Source: Paragorgia papillata (taxonomy: Eukaryota > Cnidaria > Anthozoa > Scleralcyonacea > Coralliidae). Taken from it: 64,000 nucleotides of DNA. Where the stretch lies: positions 62,001 to 126,000 of the forward strand of contig JAWNZC010000346.1 in NCBI GenBank assembly GCA_035771165.1, read 5' to 3'. The notes beneath the pieces are model-generated. The model made no database searches. It was given only the letters and a program-made list of their open reading frames with translations, and was not told where the DNA came from. The number at the start of each line of letters is the position of its first letter. Positions within the stretch are counted from its first letter, which is position 1. Made by a program: the position numbers and the translations under genes. Below are positions 41,801 to 51,524 of this stretch, piece by piece.

Positions 41801-44420
41801 AGCACTGCGAGTTGTTTTTAATTAGATGCAAACACTCACAGCAAGCTGGTTTTTGTGATGACTGGAAAGAGCCTTAAGAGTGGCTGTGATGGAGACAACG
41901 TACAGTATAGGTTGCTATAGATGACTGCCTCTAGATCTGATACTCAGGCAACTGGCCTGGCATTTTCTATAGTAGTTTTAAAATAAATTATATTTAAACC
42001 CAATGCACAGAGTAATGTGCCGTTGTCTGTTCAGTTATAGATGCCCAGCTGACATCATAATGTGTCAATTAATAAGAGTTTTCACATTTGAAATGTAGCA
42101 TTTAAATGGGGCTTTTTATCCCATTTTTTAACCCATGAGCATTCTCCTTTTGATAAGTTAAATTATCTGGTATTTAACCCTTTGGCTCCTGAATTAATTA
42201 AACCCAGTTCTGGCCAATATGTCCGAAATTTTAAAAAAAGGGCTGTTTTTGGCCAGCTCGGGCAGGAATGGGTTTACCAATCAGATTTAGTGTTTCCATG
42301 GTATAAAATGTCAGATGATTCAAATCTGGTTCATGGTTAAAAGGTGATATTAAAAAGCCCAATTCAAATGCTATACATTTCAATTATGTGAAAAAACTTA
42401 AAAACATATTTGTGGTTTGTGCTTGGACAATACAATAATTATTTTCTATTAAATTGTAAAAAAATGCAAGCAAGTTGTTACAAGGCTGTTCAACAGGCTG
42501 TCATCGTCATGTGTTAGCACTGGCTGTCCCAGTCTGTTAACATGTCTGTAACAGGTTGTTGACAACTTGTAACAAGGCTGATGACTCCAACAGACTGATG
42601 ACAAGTTGTTCCAACAACCTGTTACCGTTCTACACTTAACAAGTTGTTAACAGGTTGATGCTAACAAGGTTGTAGCAGCTTCTTGAATAAACAGCATTGT
42701 TACAACTTGTTCCCAGCCTTGCTACAAGCCTGTTGCGAACACATCCTGTTGACAAGCTGTGAGATTTTTAGGTGTGCAGGGACAATAGATGAATTTAATT
42801 CAGACAAAGTGAATTCAAATGAACTTCCTCTTTATACCAGTTTTAAAACCATAGTATAAAAGATCCTAATCAATCGCGTGAGCCAAGTTAGCCGGGTTAT
42901 CCTGGCTCATGTATAAATCAACACCTTAAACTCAAATTTAATTAATTGTTTTTACTTGGTGTCACCTATAGAGCGTTTTCATCTGACGTCACGGTGGCCA
43001 TATTCAGGGTTTTGCCCACGGTGGGCGGTGCTGGGCGGCAGCGTCCGGCACTCAGCAGTGCTGCCTGGCACTCACGCCAAAACAGACCTATCCGCCCGGC
43101 ACTCGAAATATGCAATAAGAAAACCCCATGTGTTTCATTATCATTTTGTATTTTTTTGTCCTTGGTGAATTTATTTTTTATTGAAACAATATTATTTGGT
43201 GAAATTCAGCACCACAACGCACACAATATTAGCTACCAGACTTGTCATTCGGTGAAATACAATATTCCTTCAAAGCCAGATTGGATTGTCTGATACTTGG
43301 GTAAGGTGCTAATCACTTCACACTTTGTTTATTAATGCCTGTAAGATGATACACCGGCATTGATAGTCGTAGAACATACGCAGGAAACCTTGCCCTAGCT
43401 TTATGTAGAGAATCCGTCATGCTGTATATTCTAGCCTAGCATGCATATAAATATATAATAAATAAGTACTTAATACTTAATAGTAATATTTAGTCTGACA
43501 AAATTGTGAGACACATGATGTAAAGGATTATGAATTTCACTTGCTCACATTTGGAAAATATCATTTTCAGATTACTAGTTTTCATATATTCTCGGGGGGG
43601 GGGGGGGGGGGTTGAGCCCCTGGGCCTGTAGGTACCTGTCACTCACATGCTCCTGGGCAGAACCCTGCATATTGGTGTACCAAAACAATGAAATGGCAGC
43701 CATATTGGTGTACGGTATGGGAATTAGCTCTTTCTTATTCAAATATTTCGTATTGTTTCACCACCCCAATGGGGCCACGGATCACATGAGTGAAAACGCT
43801 CTATTGAAGGACGTTTAATAGCGCAGGCCTATAACCCCCCCCCCTGCCCGACCACCACCACCACCCAGGATTTAATACAAAACATGGGAAGTGGTTTCAG
43901 CAAATCGCAAACAGAAGTGTTTGTTATGAAAATATACGCTTTTATCGTAAATATGGCACACACTTCCTGTTCGGTTAGAACAACTCTAGTCAGCGTACAG
44001 TATTTATAAAACATTTAAAAACCGCAATTATGACATTTTAATCCTACCTTGCCCATCATTTGTGTTGGCTTGTAAATTAACACGACACTTCCTGCCCCTT
44101 TTCTCCGACTTGAGCCGCGGAAACAAACAAAAACAACTTTTTAGAAAGAGAAATTCAAGAGATATCTTATCGGATATAAAGGATACAATATTTAAATCCA
44201 ATTACTTCAACTTCTTACATTGGCGGAACGAATCTTTACATGTAAAATGCACTGTATCCAATTAGACAGTTTATAACTTTATACGACACAGGGAAATAAT
44301 TTATCATTATTTTATATATTTCCTATGCTAGTGATCTCTCACCTTGAGTGATGTGTTGTCTTTCACACAAAACTCTCCCTCCATAACGTCGTTGGTTCTA
44401 GGCACAATCAAAGGCTTCAT
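29865..44420 (-). CDS. Death-domain adaptor with YxN tyrosine motifs and proline-rich SH3 ligands (six exons)
   Basis: A gene I do not recognise by name. Exons 44343-44420, 40988-41204, 37733-38532, 35334-35471, 34117-34299 and 29865-30200 have GT-AG borders and matching phases, predicting 583 residues. An in-frame TAG immediately precedes the ATG. Residues 27-190 form an uncharacterised alpha/beta region, with a weak resemblance to ferredoxin/thioredoxin-like proteins. Residues 220-262 hold YYN, YMNM, YVN and YQN. These are Grb2-type pYxN sites, and YMNM also fits a PI3K YxxM site. Residues 278-323 are proline-rich, with RRPVPPLPPKPR fitting class I and II SH3 ligands. Residues 366-472 look beta-rich, in the position where UNC5-like proteins carry a UPA domain. 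Residues 490-575 form a death domain (RNDWTGLAGEVGLT ... SPTNEVLNIW) of UNC5/MyD88-like type. This suggests a cytoplasmic signalling scaffold. A small extra exon at about 44047-44067 is possible in phase. Confidence 0.72.
30272..30480 (-). mobile_element. tRNA-derived SINE, copy in death-domain gene intron
   Basis: Reverse complement of the SINE at 18755-18940: CTCAGTGGTCAGAGCATTGC head, then TGTGTAGTTGCATTTTTCGC and ACATTTTAAGACC-type body. The leader matches GGCATTTCACTCGATTATCA. Confidence 0.85.
30484..30926. mobile_element. GGCCTGGCCAAACG MITE, copy 2 (complete)
   Basis: The ends TTAAGGCCTGGCCAAACGCT and AGCGTTTGGCCAGGCCTTTA are inverted. The interior is made of GTTGAATGATGTTGAACG words. 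Intronic in the death-domain gene. Confidence 0.85.
30937..31581. repeat. Long palindrome interrupted by a TA-target MITE
   Basis: The arms 30937-31130 and 31302-31581 are inverted copies (CTAAATGTT, CAGTCTGACAAT, TTGCTATGGCAACAATGAC, AATTACCCTT). The 31131-31301 MITE lies in the left arm. The uninterrupted right arm (TTGATTACTCGTACTTC) records the empty target. Confidence 0.85.
31131..31301. mobile_element. Mariner-like MITE (GATCGTTTTC ends), copy 1
   Basis: The ends GATCGTTTTCATCTGACGTC and CACGTGAGTGAAAACGATC are flanked by TA. The interior has paired GCGGCCATATTGGTGTAC blocks. Copies also at 32301-32467 (inverted) and 42967-43804 (interrupted), plus a degenerate one at 41416-41600. Confidence 0.85.
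31800..31975. repeat. Inverted repeat flanked by poly(C) tracts
   Basis: Poly(C) tracts near 31807-31841 and 31953-31970 surround inverted CCTCTGCAGAGG / CTCCGAAAGAAC segments. The cytosine runs could form i-motif or quadruplex structures. Confidence 0.55.
32301..32467. mobile_element. Mariner-like MITE (GATCGTTTTC ends), copy 2, inverted
   Basis: Almost exact reverse complement of 31131-31301, beginning AGATCGTTTTCACTCACGTG and ending GACGTCAGATGAAAACGATC. Confidence 0.9.
32610..32976. mobile_element. MITE with GGGTGTCCCAAAAAAAATGC ends
   Basis: Inverted ends GGGTGTCCCAAAAAAAATGCCCCCCAT and inverse, with a symmetrical interior (AAGTAAATTTTTATATCACG, GCCGAAAGCCCATC). No transposase. Confidence 0.85.
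33262..34105. repeat. 20/22-bp minisatellite (AGCTGTAATGCAGACTGTATAT) next to a splice donor
   Basis: About 39 copies of two interleaved unit types: AGCTGTAATGCAGACTGTATAT (22 bp) and AGCTGTAATGCAGACTGTAC (20 bp). The array ends about 6 bp from the GT of the donor of exon 34117-34299 of the death-domain gene. The minus strand has no stops in any frame, hence a 320-codon open frame that is not a gene. Confidence 0.96.
34387..34846. mobile_element. Foldback MITE family P1b, copy 2
   Basis: Arms AAAGTGTTTATGAAACGAAA / TTTCGTTTCATAAACACTTT with the internal P1b words (TTGCTTCGTTTATGAGATAT). Intronic in the death-domain gene. Confidence 0.9.
36641..37060. repeat. 20-bp minisatellite (AACGTAACGGAAGGTGTCAC)
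   Basis: About 21 units, exactly three per 60 bases, with C/T and G/T variants. It degrades at the right end to GTAACGTAAAATCT. The reverse complement resembles the degenerate array inside the hAT-like element at 28455-28625. Intronic between exons 37733-38532 and 35334-35471. Confidence 0.95.
38715..40660. repeat. Composite dispersed repeat, copy 2, split by hAT element
   Basis: 38722-38838 (GTGTTTTATCAGATATAA, GAACCACTTGGTAAGTTCAT) and 40494-40660 (GTAGTAAGTTTGAAAAA ... TTTCCTCATGAATTATTAAT) are the two halves of the element seen uninterrupted at 12775-13035. Confidence 0.85.
38840..40485 (+). mobile_element. hAT transposon (degraded, ZMYM/TTF-type N-terminus) with TSD TCATTGGT
   Basis: 1646 bp with ends CAGGGGCGGCGTGGC / GCCACGCCGCCCCTG and the exact 8-bp duplication TCATTGGT (38832-38839, 40486-40493). 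The plus strand near 39333-39444 encodes KSGSQKRREQETKLL ... NVKPLTSFFKANG. This is the start of TTF-type zinc-finger hAT transposases, followed by a donor-like GGTAATT. A second open stretch at 40029-40301 may be another exon. No catalytic DDE or dimerisation region is present, so it is non-autonomous. Confidence 0.88.
40672..40750. repeat. Remnant of hAT MITE core
   Basis: GGGTCCAGGGGCATAGTGCA and GAGATTTTGAAAATCCTGCA retain the block shared by the intact hAT MITEs. Ends were not found. Confidence 0.55.
42460..42770. repeat. Degenerate AACAAGTTGTTAACAGG tandem/palindromic repeat
   Basis: Many overlapping GTTGTTAACAGG/ CTTGTTACAAC words in both orientations. No fixed period could be assigned. 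Confidence 0.6.
42967..43804. mobile_element. Mariner-like MITE, copy 3, interrupted by a 663-bp element
   Basis: The left part 42967-43004 (GAGCGTTTTCATCTGACGTC) and right part 43668-43804 (CATATTGGTGTACCAAAACA ... GTGAAAACGCTC) belong to one element. The insertion at 43005-43667 splits it at CATATT. Confidence 0.88.
43005..43667. mobile_element. Non-autonomous element with CAGGGTTYTGCCCA ends, TSD CATATT
   Basis: The ends CAGGGTTTTGCCCA and TGGGCAGAACCCTG are inverted with one mismatch. CATATT is present on both sides, and the intact MITE has only one copy. The interior contains GGCACTC/GCCGGGC-rich sequence and a 20-G tract at 43592. No transposase. Confidence 0.8.
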
Positions 44421-45311
44421 CTAGACCATATAACCCAGCTAAGACCAAGTGACCATTTCTTGTCGGCGTTCGAGTATTAAATATAAATAGCTTCTAAAAT
44501 GTGGGTGCGGTAAAGTTTCCATACGTCACACTTGACATGTATGTAAAGTTGTATTAAAACCTGTACAATACCGCTCGGAAACAGGAAACCTCGCAACACG
44601 ACTTTCTTTTTAAGAGTTACCACTTTCCCGTTGCCACTAACATAGATAGCTTTCCATGGGGACAGTATTAAATGAACTCAACCCACGCGTGTTTGATGTC
44701 CGAAGCAGAGTGGGTGAACTTTGTTTTGATCTCAACGTAGTATAAACATCGGAACAACTCGGCTCATGTCGGAATTTAGTGGGAGTGGAGGGGTGGAGAG
44801 GGAAGAAAAACTATTTTTAGACTACAGCTAATTGGGCTATAAGTATCTAGCTATAAGTAAGCAAAGCGACCAATTACATACAAGTACTTCACATGCCAGT
44901 GATTGCGCATCTGATTACTTTGGCATTATAATATTTGTTACTGCATATATCGTTCTTTAAAACTGTTGTCTAATTTATGGTTTGGAAACTCGACAAACTT
45001 CAAAGCATGTTCAAATTAAGAGTTCATCAAAGTGCACAAAGCTTTTGTTTTTCTCTTATTATTAATATTTAAATAACATGTTGAGTGATTGAACACAGAA
45101 CTCTGCTATGGGGGGAAGGGATTTATGAAGTAATCATCCGGGGGCGACCGGAACGGGATTGAGACAGAATAAATACTTTCACTGAGTTTCCTAGATTCAT
45201 TTACTGATAAAATTTTGTGTATACACACTGATATATATACTGTTTTATAATTTATTTCTCTTTACTATTTGTTTAATATATATTGTCACTGGTTGTTGTT
45301 CGGAATGAGTA

Positions 45312-45450
45312 TAAGGCCTGGCCAAACGCTTTCAACATTTCATTCAACATCGTTCAAAATTGTTGAATTCAACCGTGATTCAACATGTTGAAAGCGTTTG
45401 GTCACACTGTTGAATGGTGTTGAACGCTGAATGGTGTTGAATGAATCAAT
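45312..45450. mobile_element. GGCCTGGCCAAACG MITE, copy 3 (partial)
   Basis: Begins AAGGCCTGGCCAAACGCTTT and continues with CAACATTTCATTCAACATCG. The right end is not recognisable. Confidence 0.75.
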
Positions 45451-45540
45451 TGAATATTTTAGGGTCGCGGCCGGCCTCTTGGGAGCGGCAGAGCTCTAAG
45501 TTCCGCCGCTTAAATTCACAATGACATATTGCGTAACCAC

Positions 45541-46020
45541 CCTAAGGGGGCGTCTCAAAATTTCGTCACTTTTCCCTATATGAATAACCCGCTAAAAATC
45601 GTGATCCCCCCCCCCCCCTCCCCCCAAAATATGAATTACTGTGACGTCAGAAGTGTTGATTTTTTAAACATATTGAGGAGCTCATTTCACAACGTTTTCT
45701 TTTTCTTTCACATTTTAATGCTTTTTTTAGATACTGTAGTATAAAACAATGTTACAATAATGTAGATAAAAACATCAACAATATTAACAATAATCTATTT
45801 AGCTAATAGCTGTTTGTCTGTGCGAAACGTGCTATAAACTATAAACGACAAACCATTTAATTAACCATGCCTATAGCAAAGGTCTCGCGAGTGTCTCGCG
45901 GGACTAAACTGATCGACACTTCCAGTATAAAAATATTTTTCGCGTTTCCTCCTTACCCCCTCCCCCTTTTCGCGGGTTATTCATATAGGGAAAAGTGACG
46001 AAATTTTGAGACGCCCCCTA
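45541..46020. mobile_element. MITE with about 50-bp GGGGGCGTCTCAAAATTTCG ends
   Basis: The left AGGGGGCGTCTCAAAATTTC ... ATATGAATAACCCGC and right GCGGGTTATTCATATAGGGA ... TTTTGAGACGCCCCCT arms are near-perfect. TGACGTCA occurs at 45642. Confidence 0.88.
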
Positions 46021-47929
46021 ATCCTGGTCAGAGGCCAGCGAAATACCCATTTATACTCTTGGGTCGATCAGTGTTTGCACTGTGCCGTTTATAAGATTAA
46101 GGCTAGGCCTCTTGCTTGACCTGACACATGCAAATAGAGATTGCACTTCCACGGGGGAATAGGATGAGAATTAATTCCCCACAGGCACAGGAAATTGACA
46201 TTTCTTGGGTTTTAATAACTATGTCCTCGATAAGAAATATTGCAAAATATTTTTATTAAAAATATTAAAGTAAGCTGCAAGGGTTAATAAAAAGGTCACG
46301 AGTGTGACTAGCCTGGTAACCACTAAAGGCTTCTGCTTTCCTATTGGTTAAAATTTCGCGCGTTTTTAGTGGCTATGAGTAAAACTGCAATCGTCATAAG
46401 TGGATTTAGCTCTGATGACGCGAGAATGAGATTAGTGGTTACCTGGCCCATATTTCTTTTGAACTGATTGGGCCAGGGTACCGGCTAGGCGATCTTATGG
46501 AAACCAGGCTTTATATTAAGCCTATAGTTCTCACTTGTCGTAAGAAACGGGGACAGTTCTATCCCCGATTGTCGGCGATTCTTTTCAAAATCCTGGTTGC
46601 GCCCTTGCTTTAAAGTGATAGTAGCGTTAAATTACGTCTGATATCGATTTCTAACCGGCTGGCGAAGTTAGAAATTTATTTGCTCTTAACTTTAAAGGTC
46701 AACTCAAGGCAAATTACATTTTTCGCTTTGTATATGTATTAAAGCACGTAGAATCCGAATATGATGAAAAAAATTGAATTGAAATTTTCCCCCCGTTGAT
46801 TCGACGAATTTTGAAGTATTTTCATAAAAACTGAGCCGTGTTGTATAAAGAGTCTGGCACTAGCAAGTGTGTGACGTAAACGGAGGAACGATTTTACGAT
46901 CCATTAAAAAGTGTCAAATATTTTAATATATATGTGCGGTTGGAAACTTGCACAAGTTATATTCATCATAAATCAGCTTTTCGCATTCTTACGACTTCAA
47001 TCGTCCAGGTTCAACTGTTTACGTCACAAACTTGCTAGTGCCAGACCCTTTATACAACACGGCTTTTTTTTAGAATACTTCGTTAAAAAATTCAGAAATC
47101 AGCAAAAAGTATGGTATGCTTCAAATTTTTATCATCATATTCGTATTCTCTATACTTTGGCAGTTTGGCGCATGTAACAAGCCGGGAAAATAATTTGCCA
47201 AGAGTATGTATATCTTGAGTTAAGATGAAAACAATTATAAGTTTCTGAAATAAGTGAAATAAGCTTGTTATTGACTATGTCCACCAAAAGCGCGCGTCAA
47301 ACGCGGAAATTTTTTGTCGCCGTTTTTGATTTCCGCCTTGGCATGCATGTGAACAAATGACGCTGACGACAATGACGTCACTACACCCAACAGTCAAGGA
47401 CAAGGAGAGTCAAGGGTGGCCGGTCACCAGCATAAACGCCCCAGAGCATTTTTGTGGGTCTAAACGCTGTTGCCATGGTTTTAACTTGCCGAATGAACAG
47501 TCAACATACCCGATTACGTCGTTTTAATTATGATGTTAAATTTGGAAACAGATACTATTTTGTCGCCCACTTCGCACAGTTCTTTGTAGTGCGTTGATCG
47601 TCTGGAACCCGTGGGCAAGATTTTATTTTTAGGATTACATGTCTTAACTATCATGGGTTATGAATAGCGCAAGGGCAAGTCCTAGACAAGCGGTTTCAGT
47701 GTTCTTCATTCAGTATTCACACATGTCGTAACTACAGTCGCAAGAATCCCCAATCGTCGGGCCGTTCCAAATAGAAATGATTCCGATTCTTGCGATGCTT
47801 CCGATCAGATATCGATCGGTGACTGTTACTTCAACCATGTTCACAGCTTGTCGTAACAATCCCAGACGATCGGCGGGGACTGGAAAAATCCCCGATTCCT
47901 ACGACAAGTCTGCACGACAAGTGGGATCG

Positions 47930-48175
47930 TTTTTAGGACAAAGTGACGACACAAATCTAGGGGGGTTCGGGGGCATAGCCTCGCGGAAAATTTTTGAACT
48001 TTGGGTCTGTAAAATGGCATTTCCTGCATTGAGGACATTTTTGACCCAAGTATAAAGGTTTTAAATCACACGTTCTAGGCGTCAGAGAGAGTAGAACTCC
48101 AAAATTTCCTTCGCACGCCCAAAAAGGGGGGCGGTCGCACCCCCCGACCACCTCTCGTTGCCGCCTGCTTCAAGG
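47930..48175. repeat. Degraded hAT MITE
   Basis: Contains GGTTCGGGGGCATAGCCTCG, AATTTTTGAACTTTGGGTCT and ATGGCATTTCCTGCATTGAG. This is the core shared with the other hAT MITEs. No clear terminal repeats or duplication. Confidence 0.65.
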
Positions 48176-48216
48176 TTTTTGAACGTTACCTAAAGTTACT
48201 GTTCAAGGAGACAGAA

Positions 48217-48552
48217 ATAGTAACTTTTATAGTCAGTTTCAGCTTGCTTTTGAAATTCGTTTGTCAACATTCGTTGGAAGGTTGGGAACTTGGTACGGAA
48301 GTTCGCGAAGTTCGTTGTGAAGTTCGAATTTAATAAGCTTCGAATTGAATTCCTTTGGTAAAATCACGGAGAAGAAGATTATTTGTTGTATAGAATTTAA
48401 TAATAGATGACTTGGTTAAGCAGAAACAAATTGCCGACTTAAATTTGTATCTACCTCGCAACGTAGTTCGGAACATTGCAACGTAAATTCGGAATGTTCA
48501 TTTCAATTATACGTATCGGATTTCAAAAGCAAGCTGAAACGGACTATAATTT
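48217..48552. mobile_element. MITE with TTATAGTCAGTTTCAGCTTG ends, copy 1
   Basis: The ends TTATAGTCAGTTTCAGCTTGCTTTTGAAAT and CAAGCTGAAACGGACTATAA are inverted. The second copy at 49226-49812 is nearly identical except for an insertion and a small duplication. Confidence 0.9.
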
Positions 48553-49225
48553 CGCTACGTTCAAAAACGTTTATAGGCCAGAGTAGTAGTTAACGTTCGT
48601 ATGATTCCGAAGGAATTAGAGATGCTCTGAAGTAAGTATAAATTGTCCATTCCAATTTCCTGTTGTTTTGTGTGGTTTTATTTGTTTGAAAAAATGTTTA
48701 CGTTTTGCTTTTGAATAATTCACCGTTTTTTAATTATTATTTTTTTAATTCGTCTAGTCGTGCCTAGTACCCCGCTGAGGGTGATTATAATTACATTTTT
48801 TTTATGCATTTCCTCTTCTCGTTGTGTCATTTGCAACTCACTTTTCACCCAAATCTTCGGAAGTTCGTTCGGAAGTTCGTTAATTGGGAAGTTCAAAGTT
48901 CGTTTTGAACTACGCATTTGATTGGCTGCTAGGAACCAAGCAACCAATCAAATGCAGAGTCCAAAACTACTGAACTACAAACTACCGAACGAACTTCGCG
49001 AGATTTGGGTGAAAAGTGAGTTGCAAATGACTGTTACGTGGTTACACCACGTCAGTTGAACAACTTACAATGTTGTCACTATAAACATTTTCAACAAATT
49101 GATTGCCATGTTACACCTATCAGTTTTTCAAGTAACAACGCCTTGCAATAAAAATTGCCCTTGCATGTACGTTATTAGTGCTTTCAGCTTGAGTTGGTTG
49201 CTGTACAGTAAAAACATACGAAAAA

Positions 49226-49812
49226 ATTGTCATGTTATAGTCAGTTTCAGCTTGCTTTTGAAATTCGTTTGTCAACATTCGTTGGAAGGTTAGGAACTTG
49301 GTACGGAAGTTCGCGAAGTTCGTTGTGAAGTTCGTCGTGAAGTTCGAATTTAATAAGCTTTGAATTGAATTCCTTTGGTAAAATCACGGAGAAGAAAATT
49401 ATTTGTTGTATAGAATTTAATAATAGATGACTTGGTTAAGCAGAAACAAATTGCCGACTTAAATTTGTATCTACCTCGCAACGTAGTTCGGAACATTGAT
49501 CTACCTCGCAACGTAGTTCGGAACATTGCAACGTAAAGGCCTGGCCAATTGCAAACGCTTTCAACATTTCATGCAACATCGTTCAACATTGTTGAACGAA
49601 AATTTGAACATGTTCAAATTTCGTTCAACATCATTCAACAACGTTCAACATCATTCAACAGGGTGGCCAAACGCTCTCAACACGTTGAATCACGGTTGAA
49701 TTCAACAATGTTGAACGATGTTGAATGAAATGTTGAAAGAAAAATAAGTTCGCAATGTTCATTTCAATTATACGTATCCGATTTCAAAAGCAAGCTGAAA
49801 CGGACTATAACA
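49226..49812. mobile_element. MITE with TTATAGTCAGTTTCAGCTTG ends, copy 2, with nested MITE
   Basis: Same sequence as 48217-48552. A 30-bp segment (TCTACCTCGCAACGTAGTTC...) is duplicated in tandem. A GGCCTGGCC-type MITE (49535-49740) sits after GCAACGTAAA. Copy 1 shows the empty site. Confidence 0.9.
49535..49740. mobile_element. GGCCTGGCC MITE, copy 4, nested
   Basis: Begins AAGGCCTGGCCAATTGCAAA and contains paired CATTCAACAACGTTCAACAT blocks. Its right end (ATGTTGAAAG) is slightly truncated. Confidence 0.8.
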
Positions 49813-50159
49813 ATTTCACTCGCATTGTTGTATACTCTCCCAAAGCCCCTTTTTTTTTCCGCGGGGAGAGGAGGAAAATGTCGCTCGAAAAGAACAACAA
49901 ATATACACTATACAGCCGGGTGGTCGACATAGACCTCTTTCATAATGACGACCAATTTAAATATTCTTTTGTGTGCATCTCAATAAGCCTTTCTGGCCTC
50001 GTTTGCGTGTCTGCAATTCAAAATAATCTTTGCTCCCTGACGAGGCTAGAAAGGCTAATTTAGACGCATAAAAAAGAATAATATTTAAAGCGGCGGCCAT
50101 TATGAAAGTGGTCTATGGGCAAGTCTTATAACGCATTGTTGTTATAATAGTCATAAAAT

Positions 50160-50800
50160 TAGATCGCCAATTGACGTTATTGGATGATTGGTGCCAAGCC
50201 ACAGGGGGATGCCACCCCCTAATCAGAGGTAACCATGGCAACCCTGCCACAGCCCACCCGCAAAACCAGTCAAGCTCAGACCACGCTGACAAGACTTTGA
50301 TGAGCGCTGAGATAATCCCCACATATTATGAGTGACCACTCATGACCAAATATCTAATAATAGTTCAAAAACTCATTAATAATTCATGAGGAAAACACAA
50401 AGGAAATCATGTCCGTGGTTTTATACCTGATAAAACTTCTTGACGTCAGAAGAATACTAATGAACATACAATTTTATATAAAGAATACTAATGAACATAC
50501 AATTTTATATAAAGAATACTAATGAACATAACATCCAATAACGAATCGTTTTTGAAGCCATTCAAAACACTCGCATCACGTGTTTTATCAAATCTAAAAC
50601 ACTCGGGCTGCGCCCTCGTGGTTTTAAATCTGATAAAACATTCCTCCTCGTGTATGATATATAACATAACGCGCGCAAAACCAGTCAAGCTCAGACCACG
50701 CTGACAAGACTTTGATGAGCGCTGAGATAATCCCTACATATTATCATGAGTGACCGCTGACCAGCATTGTCTCCTTTTTTACCTTGCCTAAAGTGCATGT
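50160..50800. repeat. Composite dispersed repeat, copy 3
   Basis: Same order as in 13342-13820: CCAATTGACGTTATTGGATG, GGTAACCATGGCAACC, CAGACCACGCTGACAAGACT (two copies), TTTTTTACCTTGCCTAAA. A GTTTTATCAAATCTAAAACA hairpin lies at 50581-50645. Confidence 0.8.
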
Positions 50801-51524
50801 TACACAACATATAGTGAGAATTATCCTTTTGTCTCTTGGCATGCACAGCCCATCAAACCTTCCTGTTATATTATATTCTCATCAAGTCGACTTGGCACAA
50901 AGAAAGAGGAAGCAAATTTAAATTAAAAGGAACTTGTAAAGTTTGTTAATGGTGACATAATGGGAAGCAAATTCGAAAGAAAGGCTACTTTGAGTTGCAG
51001 CCAGGACGCCTATATATAGGCAGTGCAGGACGCGAATATTGGCGTATATAAATAGCCATGTTTTCAAACTATTTTTCAAGTTGGAGTGATTTTAGCTAAG
51101 TAAATTGAGGAAAAAGTTTATGCGAATCAGGATGAATCTGTATGCGATTTATAGATATGGATTAAATATTCATTTCTTTTGAATTTTCTTCATGAATTTT
51201 TAATGATTGATAATGTATATAAAACATCAAAGAAATGCAAGTCATACGCCCAATTTTATATATCAATATCTGAAGACGTCGTGAGTGCCAAAGATTTTGA
51301 ATAAAATTTCCAAAATATCTGGTGTCTATAGAATTTATTGCCTTTAGAATGAAGATTGCATTAGTACATTTAGAAAATATTTTATGGTGCGCGTTTCCAA
51401 TAAATCTGGCTAAAACCTAATTATAGATAAGTTTTGTGGAAACACCACGTAAAATATTTATTTGCTAAGCTTTCGGCCATCCCGTTGACTCAGGCCGTCG
51501 TCAGAGCAATAAGCTAATAGGAAA

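Noticed and set aside
44047..44067. Microexon of the death-domain gene (PTQMMGK)
   Set aside because: In phase with a GT donor, but the acceptor has no polypyrimidine tract and the gene joins perfectly without it.
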